Positions 9,373 to 18,669 of a stretch of 64,000 bases of DNA are shown piece after piece. The stretch's first letter is position 1. The number at the start of each line of letters is the position of its first letter. Under the pieces are notes generated by a model, which was given only the letters and a program-made list of their open reading frames with translations, was not told where the DNA came from and did no database searches. A program made the translations under genes and the position numbers. Source of the stretch: Ilyomonas sp963847085 (GTDB lineage Bacteria; Bacteroidota; Bacteroidia; Chitinophagales; Chitinophagaceae); NCBI GenBank assembly GCA_963847085.1, contig CAWJYO010000005.1, positions 82,843 to 146,842 on the forward strand, written 5' to 3'.

Positions 9373-11556
9373 TTATGATAATTTATGTGCCACTACTTTT
9401 TTTACTTTGCGGCGAAGCCAGTTGCGCTTTTTAGGTATCTCTCCCACTACGCCATCAATGTTTACATCCGATGTATTTACCAGCCAGGTATAAAAAGGAA
9501 TGCTGCGGTCAATGTTTTTTGTTTTTGCCAATAATTCACGCTCAGCAGGATGCCAAACGGTTCTCGCATCAAATACCAGCAAGTTGGCTGCGGATGATTT
9601 GATAATGGAATGCGGCAACGCATTGCGTGAAATGTTGGGTGATACATACAAGATGACGCTGTGAGATGAAATGTCTTGTCCAATCAATTGGCTCACACAT
9701 TTGTAATTCAACTGTTCGGTTGATGGTGTGTAAGCTGCCAACGAATGTGCTGGCAATACTTGTGAAAAAAGGGCTTTGTTTTGTTGGGGAACAACCCATA
9801 ACAAATCGGGATACAAAGCACTTAATTGCTGGTGCAAAACCAAAATATCTTTTGCTTTGTAAACATCAGCTTTTGTTGTGATGAATGAAATTTGAGCTTT
9901 TTCATTCACATCAATAGAATGGTTGATAAACGGCAACAATGTGGTTACCAATTGTTCAGTTAATATGGTAGCAAGTGATGACTTGTACAACTTACCTGCT
10001 TTGGTTTCGTCTTCTGAAAGTGCAACACCGCCCAGCGGCAAGCCAATGATCTTTTTAGCCCGTTCGGGTGTGCGAACCGAAGCATCGGAAACTTCTTTAC
10101 CAATGACTACAGAACCAACCATAATAAAGCCCACCATAAATGCGGCTATCACCAACAACAGGCGTTTGGAGGCCTGCGGCACCAATGGAAAGAAAGGTGC
10201 ATCAATAACAACCAGATTGGAACTTAAAGAGATGCTGCTTTGGCGCAATCTTGCTAAGTTCAAACCGTGAAGAATAGAAAGAAATTCCTGCTCGTTGATA
10301 TCAATTTGTCGGTCGAGCCTTTTAATTGACGAACCTAAAGGTGCAAACTCGCTGTATTCATCTAAATAGTTGCCGCGTGTATTGGTTAGTACATTAATGT
10401 TCGCATTGGCTTTATCGTAAGCAATGGCATTGTTTACCCATTCCTGAATCAAATTAGTGCGTGGCACTGTTTCAATGCTATAGCTAAGATTGTTGTAGTT
10501 GCTGGTTTCATGCTTTATCGAGTCTTCAATTGCCTGCCGCTTGTCTGTAAGCTCGCTTACTTTTTGCGCATTATTATAAACACCGGCCACCTCAATCTGA
10601 GCATTCACAGCGCCAAGATTTTGACGAAGCCGCATGAGATTGGTGCTATTGGTAATTTGCTTTTCTCTCCCGTTTAACTTACTTTCCACCAATTTTAAAG
10701 CTTGCGAACTGGCATCCCGCTCTTCTTTCATTCTGTAAATTTCCTTATCAACTTCTTCTTTTGATTGTGCGATGTAGCGCGTTTGCTCGTAATAGTTGAT
10801 GATTTGGTGATTCTTACCAAAGTCTTTTAAATTGTCTTCAGCAACTTGCAGTTTGCCTTTTACTTCGGCTAACTTTCTTTCAAAATATTCAACGGCCGAA
10901 CTGGTTTGGTCAACCTTTAAACTTTTGTATTTGCCCATAAAAATCTGGGAATGCAAGTCCAGTGTGCGCATACAAACAGCCGGGTCGGAACAGGTATAAC
11001 CAATCTGAACCATATCGCTGGTATTAATGCGCGAAATGGTAAGGTTTGCAATGATATTATCAATGCTGTAAAACGATCCTTTTGCGTCCAGTATGCGTGC
11101 AATGGGATTATCAGCTTTGGAGTGATAAACGCTTTCTAAATAATTATAAACGCTTAGTGTATCGCCTAATTGCTGTGCTTCATGCATTAATTTTTCACCG
11201 GCAACATGCTGCAGATTTTCATAGCCCTGGCCGCTTAATTCTTTTACATCGGGCTTGCGCAGCAACAGATGTTCGGCAAGCAAATGCATCGCCACTTGTT
11301 CAATGGTTTCTCTTGATTTCGCCGTTGCTAATAAATTATCAAACGCATTGTTTACGGCAAAATAATCTATGCGCTGGTCATCGTCACCCGTAATGGAGTA
11401 GCCGCTGGCAACGCCTGTGTATAAAGTAGTGTTGCTAACGTAATCTTTCGGCATATTCCGCGTGAAATAATACACTGCACCCGCACAAATAATGGGCACC
11501 AAAAGCACCCATAAAAGTTTGCGGAGCAATAATCGTATGTAATGGATAACTTTCAT
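9373..11556 (-). CDS. Wzz/GumC-like chain-length determinant with degenerate tyrosine-kinase domain
   Basis: An inner-membrane polysaccharide co-polymerase. One helix lies near residues 12-30 and a second near 470-490 (LLLVIAAFMVGFIMVGSVVI), enclosing a large periplasmic coiled-coil domain (about 200-330). The cytoplasmic tail of about 230 residues sits where BY-kinases (Wzc, CapB) have their ATPase, but no Walker A GxxxxGK[ST] or Walker B motif is visible and there is no C-terminal tyrosine cluster. It overlaps the upstream TolC-like gene by 4 bases. It probably sets chain length and couples polymerisation to export without acting as a kinase. Confidence 0.82.
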   Translation of the reverse strand: MKVIHYIRLLLRKLLWVLLVPIICAGAVYYFTRNMPKDYVSNTTLYTGVASGYSITGDDDQRIDYFAVNNAFDNLLATAKSRETIEQVAMHLLAEHLLLRKPDVKELSGQGYENLQHVAGEKLMHEAQQLGDTLSVYNYLESVYHSKADNPIARILDAKGSFYSIDNIIANLTISRINTSDMVQIGYTCSDPAVCMRTLDLHSQIFMGKYKSLKVDQTSSAVEYFERKLAEVKGKLQVAEDNLKDFGKNHQIINYYEQTRYIAQSKEEVDKEIYRMKEERDASSQALKLVESKLNGREKQITNSTNLMRLRQNLGAVNAQIEVAGVYNNAQKVSELTDKRQAIEDSIKHETSNYNNLSYSIETVPRTNLIQEWVNNAIAYDKANANINVLTNTRGNYLDEYSEFAPLGSSIKRLDRQIDINEQEFLSILHGLNLARLRQSSISLSSNLVVIDAPFFPLVPQASKRLLLVIAAFMVGFIMVGSVVIGKEVSDASVRTPERAKKIIGLPLGGVALSEDETKAGKLYKSSLATILTEQLVTTLLPFINHSIDVNEKAQISFITTKADVYKAKDILVLHQQLSALYPDLLWVVPQQNKALFSQVLPAHSLAAYTPSTEQLNYKCVSQLIGQDISSHSVILYVSPNISRNALPHSIIKSSAANLLVFDARTVWHPAERELLAKTKNIDRSIPFYTWLVNTSDVNIDGVVGEIPKKRNWLRRKVKKVVAHKLS

Positions 11557-12317
11557 TTTTTTCGTAGCATAATTTGAGACATCGGCACGCCAATCAGGTT
11601 CTGGAATTGAAAATAGAACGTGGAGAACTGTCGCTTTGATTCTTCGTAATCCGCTCTGGCATTGGCTTCTATCGTTTTTAAACGCGATAGTTCGGAAGCC
11701 GGTATAATGCCATCTTTAAATTCAAGCGATCCAACCTGGTACTGATTAATGGCAGCCTGCTTGGCATCGCTTCGGATGTTCATAAGGTTGCGTGCATATA
11801 GAAGTTGGTAATAAAGCTGAATTAAAAACTGTACAGCATCCTGCTTTACCTGGTCGCGCTTATCAATGCTGGATTGCAATGTGGCTTTATACAGGTTTAC
11901 TCTTGCCTTCCGGCCTATAAATTCGTACAGGGGCAAAGTAATTTGCACACCCGTGCGATAGCCATTGCTAATGTTGGAAGATGTAACACTGCCCGGAACT
12001 GTGTTGCCTGCAGTAAGAAGGTTTTGATTTCCTAACGAGTAATTAAAAAACCCTGATATATCGTTTGTCCATTGCTGTTGCATGAACTTTACCTGGTAGC
12101 GGTCAGCATCCACCACATCTTGTTGAAACTTGATGGCAGGCGAATTTTGGAGCGCAATGGTAATGATACTATCGAGCGGTATCAGTTGTTGTTGAAGATC
12201 GGCTTCTTCATCTAAAAACAAAGAGTCTCTGGCGGCTGCCAGCTTTACTTGTGCAAAGCCGTTGCTATGTAGCAGCAGGAGGGCCGCTATCAAAGCACAT
12301 ACATGCTTGCTTATCAT
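11553..12317 (-). CDS. Short TolC-family outer-membrane protein
   Basis: Starts with a clear signal peptide (MISKHVCALIAALLLLHSNGFAQ). LDSIITIALQNSPAIKF near 48 and the later TLQSSIDKRDQVKQDAVQFLIQLYYQLL read as TolC/OEP coiled-coil helices. It has 254 residues against about 420-480 for TolC, so only one of the two usual internal repeats is present. The gene is not visibly broken: it has a clean stop that overlaps the next gene. It may form the outer-membrane part of the export route in place of Wza. Confidence 0.72.
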   Translation of the reverse strand: MISKHVCALIAALLLLHSNGFAQVKLAAARDSLFLDEEADLQQQLIPLDSIITIALQNSPAIKFQQDVVDADRYQVKFMQQQWTNDISGFFNYSLGNQNLLTAGNTVPGSVTSSNISNGYRTGVQITLPLYEFIGRKARVNLYKATLQSSIDKRDQVKQDAVQFLIQLYYQLLYARNLMNIRSDAKQAAINQYQVGSLEFKDGIIPASELSRLKTIEANARADYEESKRQFSTFYFQFQNLIGVPMSQIMLRKK

Positions 12318-12320
12318 TGG

Positions 12321-13529
12321 TTATACGTTTTCTTTCTGAAATAACGCTGGTACAGTTTTAAAAATCAACTTGATGTCTTTAAGAAAACTGTGGTCTTTTG
12401 CATAGACATTATCCAGCATTAATCTTTCCTGTTCCGACATTTCACCTTTGCCTCTTTTTTCAACCTGCCACAAGCCGGTAATGCCTGCGGGAGCTAAAAA
12501 GCGAAGCACGTACTCGTCGGTGGTTAGCTGTTCGGCTTCATAGAGTGGCAATGGACGGTTGCCTACAATACTCATGTCGCCAATTACAACATTCCAAAGC
12601 TGCGGCAACTCGTCAATGCTCAGGTTGCGGATGAAATTGCCTACTTTGGTAATGCGCGGATCGTTTTTAATTTTAATAAAAGCCGAGCCGCTCGTTGCCT
12701 TTTTGTGTTTGATATATTGCCGTTCGCACCATTGCATTTTATCGGCGTAAATCAAACTCTGGCATTCTGTTCCTGCCGCAGCACATTCACTGCAAAGTGT
12801 TATGTGATTGGCAGCTTCGGCTGTTACAACTTCTTCTTTTTTTACTTCGTTGTTGTATTGGTTCAGGTGCTTTAAGTCCTTTAACTTCTGATCGGCATTT
12901 ACATACATAGATCTGAACTTGTAAAACTTAAACAGCTTGTAACCCGTTCCTACACGAAGCGCATAGTAAAACACCGGACCTTTCGATTCGAGCTTTAATA
13001 AAACCGCAATGATTAAAAAAAGCGGCGAAAGCAAAACCAATGCAGTGCCAGCAAAAACCACGTCGAACAAGCGTTTCAGCACCGGCGTACGATATGGTTT
13101 CAGTTTGGCAGCTTTGGTTTCCTGTCTTAAAAATTGCCAGTTGTCTATCAAAAAACAAAGTCTTAATTCTAAATCTTGTTTTGAAGGTGCAGGGCTGAAA
13201 ATTTCGGCAACACCAGCGCGTAGCGATAGCTTGCGAAGACCTGGCGTAACGCCCGATGAGCAAATCACAAACGGCACATCAGGAAATTGTTTGGCTTCTA
13301 AACTTTGCAACAATGAAATGCCAGACAAGCTCATGATTTCGTTGCAGGAAATGACAACCGAAACCGAAAATTGCTCTGCCTTCCATTTTGAGAACAGCTC
13401 ATATCCATTCTTAAAAATCATTGCCCGGTGGCCAGGAATATCACACTCGTTCAGCGTATGCAGCAGCCCTTCATTGCTGCTAACAACGGCGATGATTTTA
13501 GGAGAAGTAGTATAGGTAGCTGTTTGCAT
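12321..13529 (-). CDS. Initiating sugar transferase fused to an N-terminal receiver-like domain
   Basis: The C-terminal half is a bacterial sugar transferase (WcaJ/Pfam Bac_transf type). It shows LKRLFDVVFAGTALVLLSPLFLIIAVLLKLESKGPVFY as helix and start, YKFRSM, then DPRITKVGNFIRNLSIDELPQLWNVVIGDMSIVGNRP and GITGLWQV. It should load the first sugar phosphate onto undecaprenyl phosphate. Residues 10-130 resemble a response-regulator receiver, but the phospho-acceptor site reads VVISCNE, without a clear Asp. Between the two membrane-proximal motifs is an insert with four cysteines (TLCSECAAAGTECQ and QWCE). Its stop lies 3 bases before the TolC-like gene. Confidence 0.88.
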   Translation of the reverse strand: MQTATYTTSPKIIAVVSSNEGLLHTLNECDIPGHRAMIFKNGYELFSKWKAEQFSVSVVISCNEIMSLSGISLLQSLEAKQFPDVPFVICSSGVTPGLRKLSLRAGVAEIFSPAPSKQDLELRLCFLIDNWQFLRQETKAAKLKPYRTPVLKRLFDVVFAGTALVLLSPLFLIIAVLLKLESKGPVFYYALRVGTGYKLFKFYKFRSMYVNADQKLKDLKHLNQYNNEVKKEEVVTAEAANHITLCSECAAAGTECQSLIYADKMQWCERQYIKHKKATSGSAFIKIKNDPRITKVGNFIRNLSIDELPQLWNVVIGDMSIVGNRPLPLYEAEQLTTDEYVLRFLAPAGITGLWQVEKRGKGEMSEQERLMLDNVYAKDHSFLKDIKLIFKTVPALFQKENV

Positions 13530-13531
13530 AA

Positions 13532-13948
13532 TTATGCGTGCTTTAAAGAATATAAATTGCCTGAACGTTTTAAAACAATGCTTACTCTTATTTCGAGTTC
13601 CTTAGGATTGAACGGCTTTAATACATAGTCATCAGCACCTTCGGATAAGCATTTAATTTTATTTTCTGATGTATGATCGCCCGTAAGAATAATGATGGGA
13701 ATAGAACTGAACAAGCCGCTTGCTTTTACCTGCTTTATCAATTCCAGTCCATTTAAAAAAGGTGTGTTTAAATCAGTAATAATCAAGTCCGGTATTGTAC
13801 CATTTTGCAAAGCCGACATGGCTGCCATGCCATTGCTGAAAATGGACGTTGTGTAATTTTTCGCGAAACAATAATTTAAAACACTTTGCATGTACAGGTC
13901 GTCTTCGATAATGAAAATGTGATTGTCGTTTTCTGTTTTGTAGTTCAT
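13532..13948 (-). CDS. Stand-alone response regulator receiver
   Basis: A 138-residue receiver with the acidic pair IIEDD near 13-17, the acceptor Asp in LIITDLNTPF near 59, the Thr/Ser site IILTGDHTS near 88 and the lysine in DYVLKPFNP near 112. There is no output domain. It is the first gene of the polysaccharide operon and stops 2 bases before the sugar transferase, whose own receiver-like domain lacks the acceptor. The arrangement suggests phospho-dependent control of polysaccharide initiation through protein contact, which is inference. Confidence 0.9.
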   Translation of the reverse strand: MNYKTENDNHIFIIEDDLYMQSVLNYCFAKNYTTSIFSNGMAAMSALQNGTIPDLIITDLNTPFLNGLELIKQVKASGLFSSIPIIILTGDHTSENKIKCLSEGADDYVLKPFNPKELEIRVSIVLKRSGNLYSLKHA

Positions 13949-14370
13949 CTGTTCTGTTTAATATTGGATGAAATAATATTGGATTTGCAGAACAAAAATA
14001 ATTTTCATTAACTATTCAAAGTAGTGTTTAATCACATTTTAAGCGAAGTATAATGTGCTGAAAAAAAGAAAGGCCGCATTAGCCAAAAAAGAAGCAACAA
14101 GGAAAAGAAAAAATACATTTTATATTATACCTAATTTGCCTGAAAGCCTTGTTGTTATTGTAGTTTACAGGTTGATTGCTACTTGATAATACCGGCAAAA
14201 CCAAACCTCTGCTCTTTCTTAAAAGAAACTAATAAAAAGGGCTTTCTAATTAAATTGTTTTAAGGTTGATATACATATCACTACCTCAAACTTATCTTTA
14301 CCCAACGAATTGTTTTTGCACTAAAAACAAAAGAAGGCAGTAACGATTTAACTGCATTAGTAAACGTCCA
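13949..14370. promoter_or_regulatory. Divergent control region with repeated AATATTGGAT
   Basis: This 422-base AT-rich gap separates the minus-strand polysaccharide operon from the plus-strand sigma-54 regulator. AATATTGGAT occurs twice as direct repeats 15 bases apart (13960-13969 and 13975-13984), just upstream of the operon's first ATG. I looked for a sigma-54 TGGCAC-N5-TTGCA site and a Bacteroidota TTTG/TAnnTTTG promoter and found no convincing match on either strand. Confidence 0.5.
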
Positions 14371-15756
14371 ATGTTCAATATTATGCAACCATTCCAAATA
14401 TTTATTGTTGAAGACGACGATTGGTACAGCGAAATTTTAGGGTATCATCTTACATTAAATCCTGATTATAGCGTAACACGCTTTGCAAGCGGCAAAGAGG
14501 TGTTGTGTGCATTAAATAAAAAGCCCGATTTAATCACTATAGATTTCTCTATGCCCGAATACAGAGGCGATAAATTATTGGAAAAAATAAAACAAATTAA
14601 TCCCGATATTCCGGTAATTGTTATCAGCAGCCAGGAAGACATTTCTGTAGCCGTAAAGCTGCTTAAAATGGGCGCCACCGATTACATTGTAAAAGATAAC
14701 AACACCATTGATTTGCTTTGGAATGCTATCTTAAAAGTGCGAGAAAACAAAGCCCTGAAAAAAGAGGTAGAGCAACTTCGCAATGAGTTGGACGATAAAT
14801 ATTCGTTCAATACAAAGCATTTGTTCGGCAACATTTTAAAAGGTCAAAGCGGGGCTGTTACACGTGTGTTTGGGTTAATGGAAAAAGCCATTCATACCAA
14901 CATCAATGTGTCTATCACCGGCGAAACCGGCACCGGCAAAGAGTTGGTGGCAAGAGCCATTCATTACAACAGCGAACGAAAGAAAAAACCTTTTGTTGAA
15001 GTGAACATGGCAGCCATTCCGCGCGAGCTTTTGGAAAGTGAACTGATGGGGCACGAAAAGGGCGCTTTTACAGGTGCGGTTGCGCGAAAGATTGGCAAGT
15101 TTGAAGAAGCCAACGGAGGCACTTTGTTTTTGGACGAAATTGCTGAGATGGACTTTAGCCTGCAAAGCAAAATACTTCGCGTGTTGCAGGAAAGAGAACT
15201 GACACGAGTAGGCGGAAACGAAAAAGTAAAGCTCGATATCCGCCTCGTTGTTGCCACGCACAAAGACCTGCATGAAGAAGTTCAGAACGGCAATTTCAGA
15301 GAAGATTTGTTTTTTAGAATTTTAGGCTTGCCCATTGAACTGCCACCTTTGCGCGAACGGGATAATGACATTTTAATTCTTGCCAAACACTTTGCTGATG
15401 AGTTTGTAAAAGGCAATAAAATGCAAAGTCTTGAGCTTACACAAGATGCAAAAGAAAAGCTGATGCAATATAACTATCCGGGTAATGTGCGCGAGCTGAA
15501 AGCCATGATAGAACTGGCTTGCGTGATGTGCAACGGAAAAGAAATTAAATCCGACGATATTATTTATACAACCAAAAAAAGAAGTCAAAAAACAATTGCT
15601 GTTACTGATAAAACTTTAAAGGAACACAATAGCGAAATCATTAGTTTGTATTTGAAGAAATACAACAACAATGTGCCGCTTGTTGCTAACAAATTAGACA
15701 TCGGGCGAAGTACCATTTATAAAATGCTTCAGTTAAACGAAATTGCGGTTTGCTGA
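14371..15756 (+). CDS. Sigma-54-dependent response regulator (NtrC family)
   Basis: Domains in order: receiver (about 8-125) with acceptor D58 in TIDFSMPE and lysine in YIVKD; AAA+ domain with Walker A GETGTGKE at 184-191, the sigma-54-contacting GAFTGA at 231-236 and Walker B GGTLFLDE at 249-256; and a Fis-type HTH at the end (VANKLDIGRSTIYKML). It should activate RpoN-dependent promoters when phosphorylated. The second ATG (14383, MQPFQIF) is a plausible start because it has the CAATATT leader seen at other starts here. The hybrid kinase follows 48 bases later, so they probably form a pair. Confidence 0.92.
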   Translation: MFNIMQPFQIFIVEDDDWYSEILGYHLTLNPDYSVTRFASGKEVLCALNKKPDLITIDFSMPEYRGDKLLEKIKQINPDIPVIVISSQEDISVAVKLLKMGATDYIVKDNNTIDLLWNAILKVRENKALKKEVEQLRNELDDKYSFNTKHLFGNILKGQSGAVTRVFGLMEKAIHTNINVSITGETGTGKELVARAIHYNSERKKKPFVEVNMAAIPRELLESELMGHEKGAFTGAVARKIGKFEEANGGTLFLDEIAEMDFSLQSKILRVLQERELTRVGGNEKVKLDIRLVVATHKDLHEEVQNGNFREDLFFRILGLPIELPPLRERDNDILILAKHFADEFVKGNKMQSLELTQDAKEKLMQYNYPGNVRELKAMIELACVMCNGKEIKSDDIIYTTKKRSQKTIAVTDKTLKEHNSEIISLYLKKYNNNVPLVANKLDIGRSTIYKMLQLNEIAVC

Positions 15757-15804
15757 TTCTGTATCAACCATTATTTATTTTCCAATTATCACTGCTTCTC
15801 CATT

Positions 15805-18390
15805 ATGAATTTTCATCCGCTGCTGCAAAAGCAAATTGAACAAGGAATGCCTCAGCATCTTTTACACAACAAAGAAGTAGATGCATTTCTTCGCACTATC
15901 AGCCGCTTCTATTATACTCTTGAAAATAATAGAAAACAAACCCAGCCCATATTTGCAATGGATGAAGAAGATAGTTATCAAAACAAAATATGGCAAAACC
16001 AAAAATTAAATAATATTGTAAAAATGCCTCTTGAAGGCGTTGATAATAATGAGTGGCAACAGGATTACGAAAGAGATGAAATCACTTATCAGTCATACAA
16101 CGAACAGATCTTTCACTCAATTGTTGATAATGTTCCGGGCTTGCTGTATCAGTATCATCATTACCGCGATAAAAACGGCTTCTTTTCCTTTCTGAGTCCG
16201 AATGTAGAAAAGATGATAGGAATAACAGGCGATCAGCTTCAAAACTTTTATGGCACCCTGCATCCTGATGATGTTGCACGTGAAAAGAAAACAAGAAAAA
16301 AAGCTGTTGAAAACAATCAGCATTACTATTTTGAAGGTCGTTTTGTAGTTCCCGATAAACCAATCATCTGGCTTCGTATTGTTTCGTCATCTATACTTGT
16401 AGTTGATGAAAAATCGCGGATTTATACCGGCTTCATTACCAACATCACAAAAGAAAAAGAAGCCGAGCTTGCGGTGCAATTGCACGAAGAAAAATACCGC
16501 AGCATTATTGCCAATATGAACCTCGGTCTGACGGAGATTGATAACAACGATGTGATACGTTATGTGAATCAAAGCTTCTGCAATATGTGCGGTTATACGC
16601 AGGAAGAATTGATTGGGCAAAATGCGGCTCGTTTGTTTTTAAACGATGATACGCTGCCCATGATGAACGAAAAAATAAAGCTGCGCAAAGAAGGATATTG
16701 CGACGTGTACGAGCTATCTGTGAAACATAAAAACGAGAAGCCAAAATGGTGGTTGATCAGCGGCGCACCTCATTTTAATAACAGTGGTGAAGTAGTTGGT
16801 ACCATTGGCATTCATCTCGATATTACAGAGCAAAAAAAGTTACAGAGTGATTTGATTTTGGCAAGAAAAGAAGCCGAAGAATCTGCGCGCAGCAAACAGG
16901 TGTTTCTTGCCAATATGAGCCATGAAATAAGAACGCCGATGAACGCCATCATTGGCATGAGCCATCAGCTTGCCAAAACTGGGTTAAGTGAGCAGCAGCG
17001 CATGTTTTTAGAGATCATTCATACGGCTGCAGATAACTTGCTGGTAGTGGTAAATGATGTTTTGGATTTATCGAAAATGAATGCAGGAAAGCTAACGCTG
17101 GAAACGATTGGCTTTTGCCTCAAAGATGTAATTGACAGAGCTATTCATGTAGTGGAGCATAAAGCTGAAGAAAAAGGATTGCAAATTGCAATTGAACATT
17201 ACGATGCAAAGATTGCACCGGTGCAGTTAGGCGATCCGTATCGCATCAATCAAGTCTTATTAAACCTGTTAAGCAATGCAGTAAAATTTACAAACAAAGG
17301 TTCGGTTAGCCTGCGTTGTTTTGTGCAAAGCGAAACTGCCCACAGCCAAAAGATAACCATTGAAGTAAGAGATACCGGCATTGGCATAGAACCCGAGTTT
17401 GTAAATAAAATTTTTGATGCCTTTTACCAGGAATACAGTTCTAATACACGCAAATACGGTGGCACCGGTTTAGGTATGCACATTTGCAAGCAATTGGTTG
17501 GAATGATGGGTGGAACCATTGAAGTGCAAAGTGAGAAAAAAGTAGGTACTAACGTTATCATTACACTTGATTGCCCGGTAGGAAAAGGGGACGATATACA
17601 GCGAAATGAAATTATGCCTTATGAAACCAAACTGCTGCAAGGGAAAACCATTTTGGTGGCAGATGACAACGACATGAACCGCTTGCTGATAATGGTGGTA
17701 TTTCAAAATTATAACGTTCATATTTTGGAAGCAAAGAATGGAAAAGAAGCGGTTGATCTGTTGCAACGCGAAGCCGTTGATGCCGTGCTGATGGACATTC
17801 AAATGCCTGTGATGGATGGCGTTCAGGCAACGCAAATCATACGGAAAGAATTAAAAAGCAGTGTGCCGATTATTGCGCTTACAGCCAATGCTGTGAGAAG
17901 CGATCATGAAAAATATTTAGCCTGTGGAATGAACAGCTATGTGCTGAAACCTTTTTATGAAGATGATTTGATAAAAGCCATTATTAAAGAGCTGGACAGT
18001 GCAAAAATAAATGATAAAAATATAGTGCAAAAACAAACCGCCAACAATGAGGAGAACATACTTTACAATCTTTCGCAGTTAGTAGAAATCAGTCGTGGCG
18101 ATAACAATTTTGTTTTTAAAATGATTGGCATCTTCATTCACCAGGCGCAATTGTTTATAGATGAAATGAAAGAAGAAATCAAGAACAACAACATTGAAAA
18201 AGTAGCTCCTCTTGCGCACAAATTCAAACCCAGTGTAGGTAACATTTGTCAGCCGTTTTTATTTGACGATATTAAGCAGTTAGAGCAACTGGCTTTAGGA
18301 GGCGAGATGTCGGAAGAGTTCCTCAAAACATCAGACCAGTTTCTCAACAACATACAAAATGTGGTGCTTCAGTTGAAAGAACGTTTGTAA
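15805..18390 (+). CDS. Hybrid histidine kinase (PAS-PAS-HisKA-HATPase-REC-HPt)
   Basis: An 861-residue sensor with no membrane helix, so cytoplasmic. Two PAS domains (about 105-215 and 228-345) precede HisKA with the phospho-His at about 373 in MSHEIRTPMNA. The ATPase domain follows with N box NLLSNAVKF, DTGIGIEPEF and GGTGLGMHIC. The receiver has its acceptor Asp near 664 (LMDIQMPVMDG), and the C-terminal HPt has His near 805 (APLAHKFKPSVGN). It can run a full internal phosphorelay and pass phosphate to the preceding sigma-54 regulator or to the single-domain regulator at 13532-13948. Its signal is unknown. Confidence 0.93.
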   Translation: MNFHPLLQKQIEQGMPQHLLHNKEVDAFLRTISRFYYTLENNRKQTQPIFAMDEEDSYQNKIWQNQKLNNIVKMPLEGVDNNEWQQDYERDEITYQSYNEQIFHSIVDNVPGLLYQYHHYRDKNGFFSFLSPNVEKMIGITGDQLQNFYGTLHPDDVAREKKTRKKAVENNQHYYFEGRFVVPDKPIIWLRIVSSSILVVDEKSRIYTGFITNITKEKEAELAVQLHEEKYRSIIANMNLGLTEIDNNDVIRYVNQSFCNMCGYTQEELIGQNAARLFLNDDTLPMMNEKIKLRKEGYCDVYELSVKHKNEKPKWWLISGAPHFNNSGEVVGTIGIHLDITEQKKLQSDLILARKEAEESARSKQVFLANMSHEIRTPMNAIIGMSHQLAKTGLSEQQRMFLEIIHTAADNLLVVVNDVLDLSKMNAGKLTLETIGFCLKDVIDRAIHVVEHKAEEKGLQIAIEHYDAKIAPVQLGDPYRINQVLLNLLSNAVKFTNKGSVSLRCFVQSETAHSQKITIEVRDTGIGIEPEFVNKIFDAFYQEYSSNTRKYGGTGLGMHICKQLVGMMGGTIEVQSEKKVGTNVIITLDCPVGKGDDIQRNEIMPYETKLLQGKTILVADDNDMNRLLIMVVFQNYNVHILEAKNGKEAVDLLQREAVDAVLMDIQMPVMDGVQATQIIRKELKSSVPIIALTANAVRSDHEKYLACGMNSYVLKPFYEDDLIKAIIKELDSAKINDKNIVQKQTANNEENILYNLSQLVEISRGDNNFVFKMIGIFIHQAQLFIDEMKEEIKNNNIEKVAPLAHKFKPSVGNICQPFLFDDIKQLEQLALGGEMSEEFLKTSDQFLNNIQNVVLQLKERL

Positions 18391-18669
18391 TCATTTCTTT
18401 ACTGCTTATCTGCATGAAACAATTATATCGTCACTGCAAGGCTCGAAGCAGTCTGTGGATGATAGCGAAAGAGGTTCACAAATAGTAGTTAGGTTTTGCT
18501 GTATAACAAAGGCTGCTTCGTGCCTCGCAGTAACGGACGCACACAATTATCAGTCGCAAAACATTACGATAAACAGGTAATTAATTTTTCTTTTAAAATG
18601 ATGAAAGAGGTTGTATTATGCAGTCTCTTTTCGTTTATTTTACAACGTTATCAAACTACCAACCAACAG

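Noticed and set aside
13949..14370. Sigma-54 promoter for the polysaccharide operon
   Set aside because: The divergent sigma-54 activator suggested one, but no TGGCAC-N5-TTGCA match was found on either strand.
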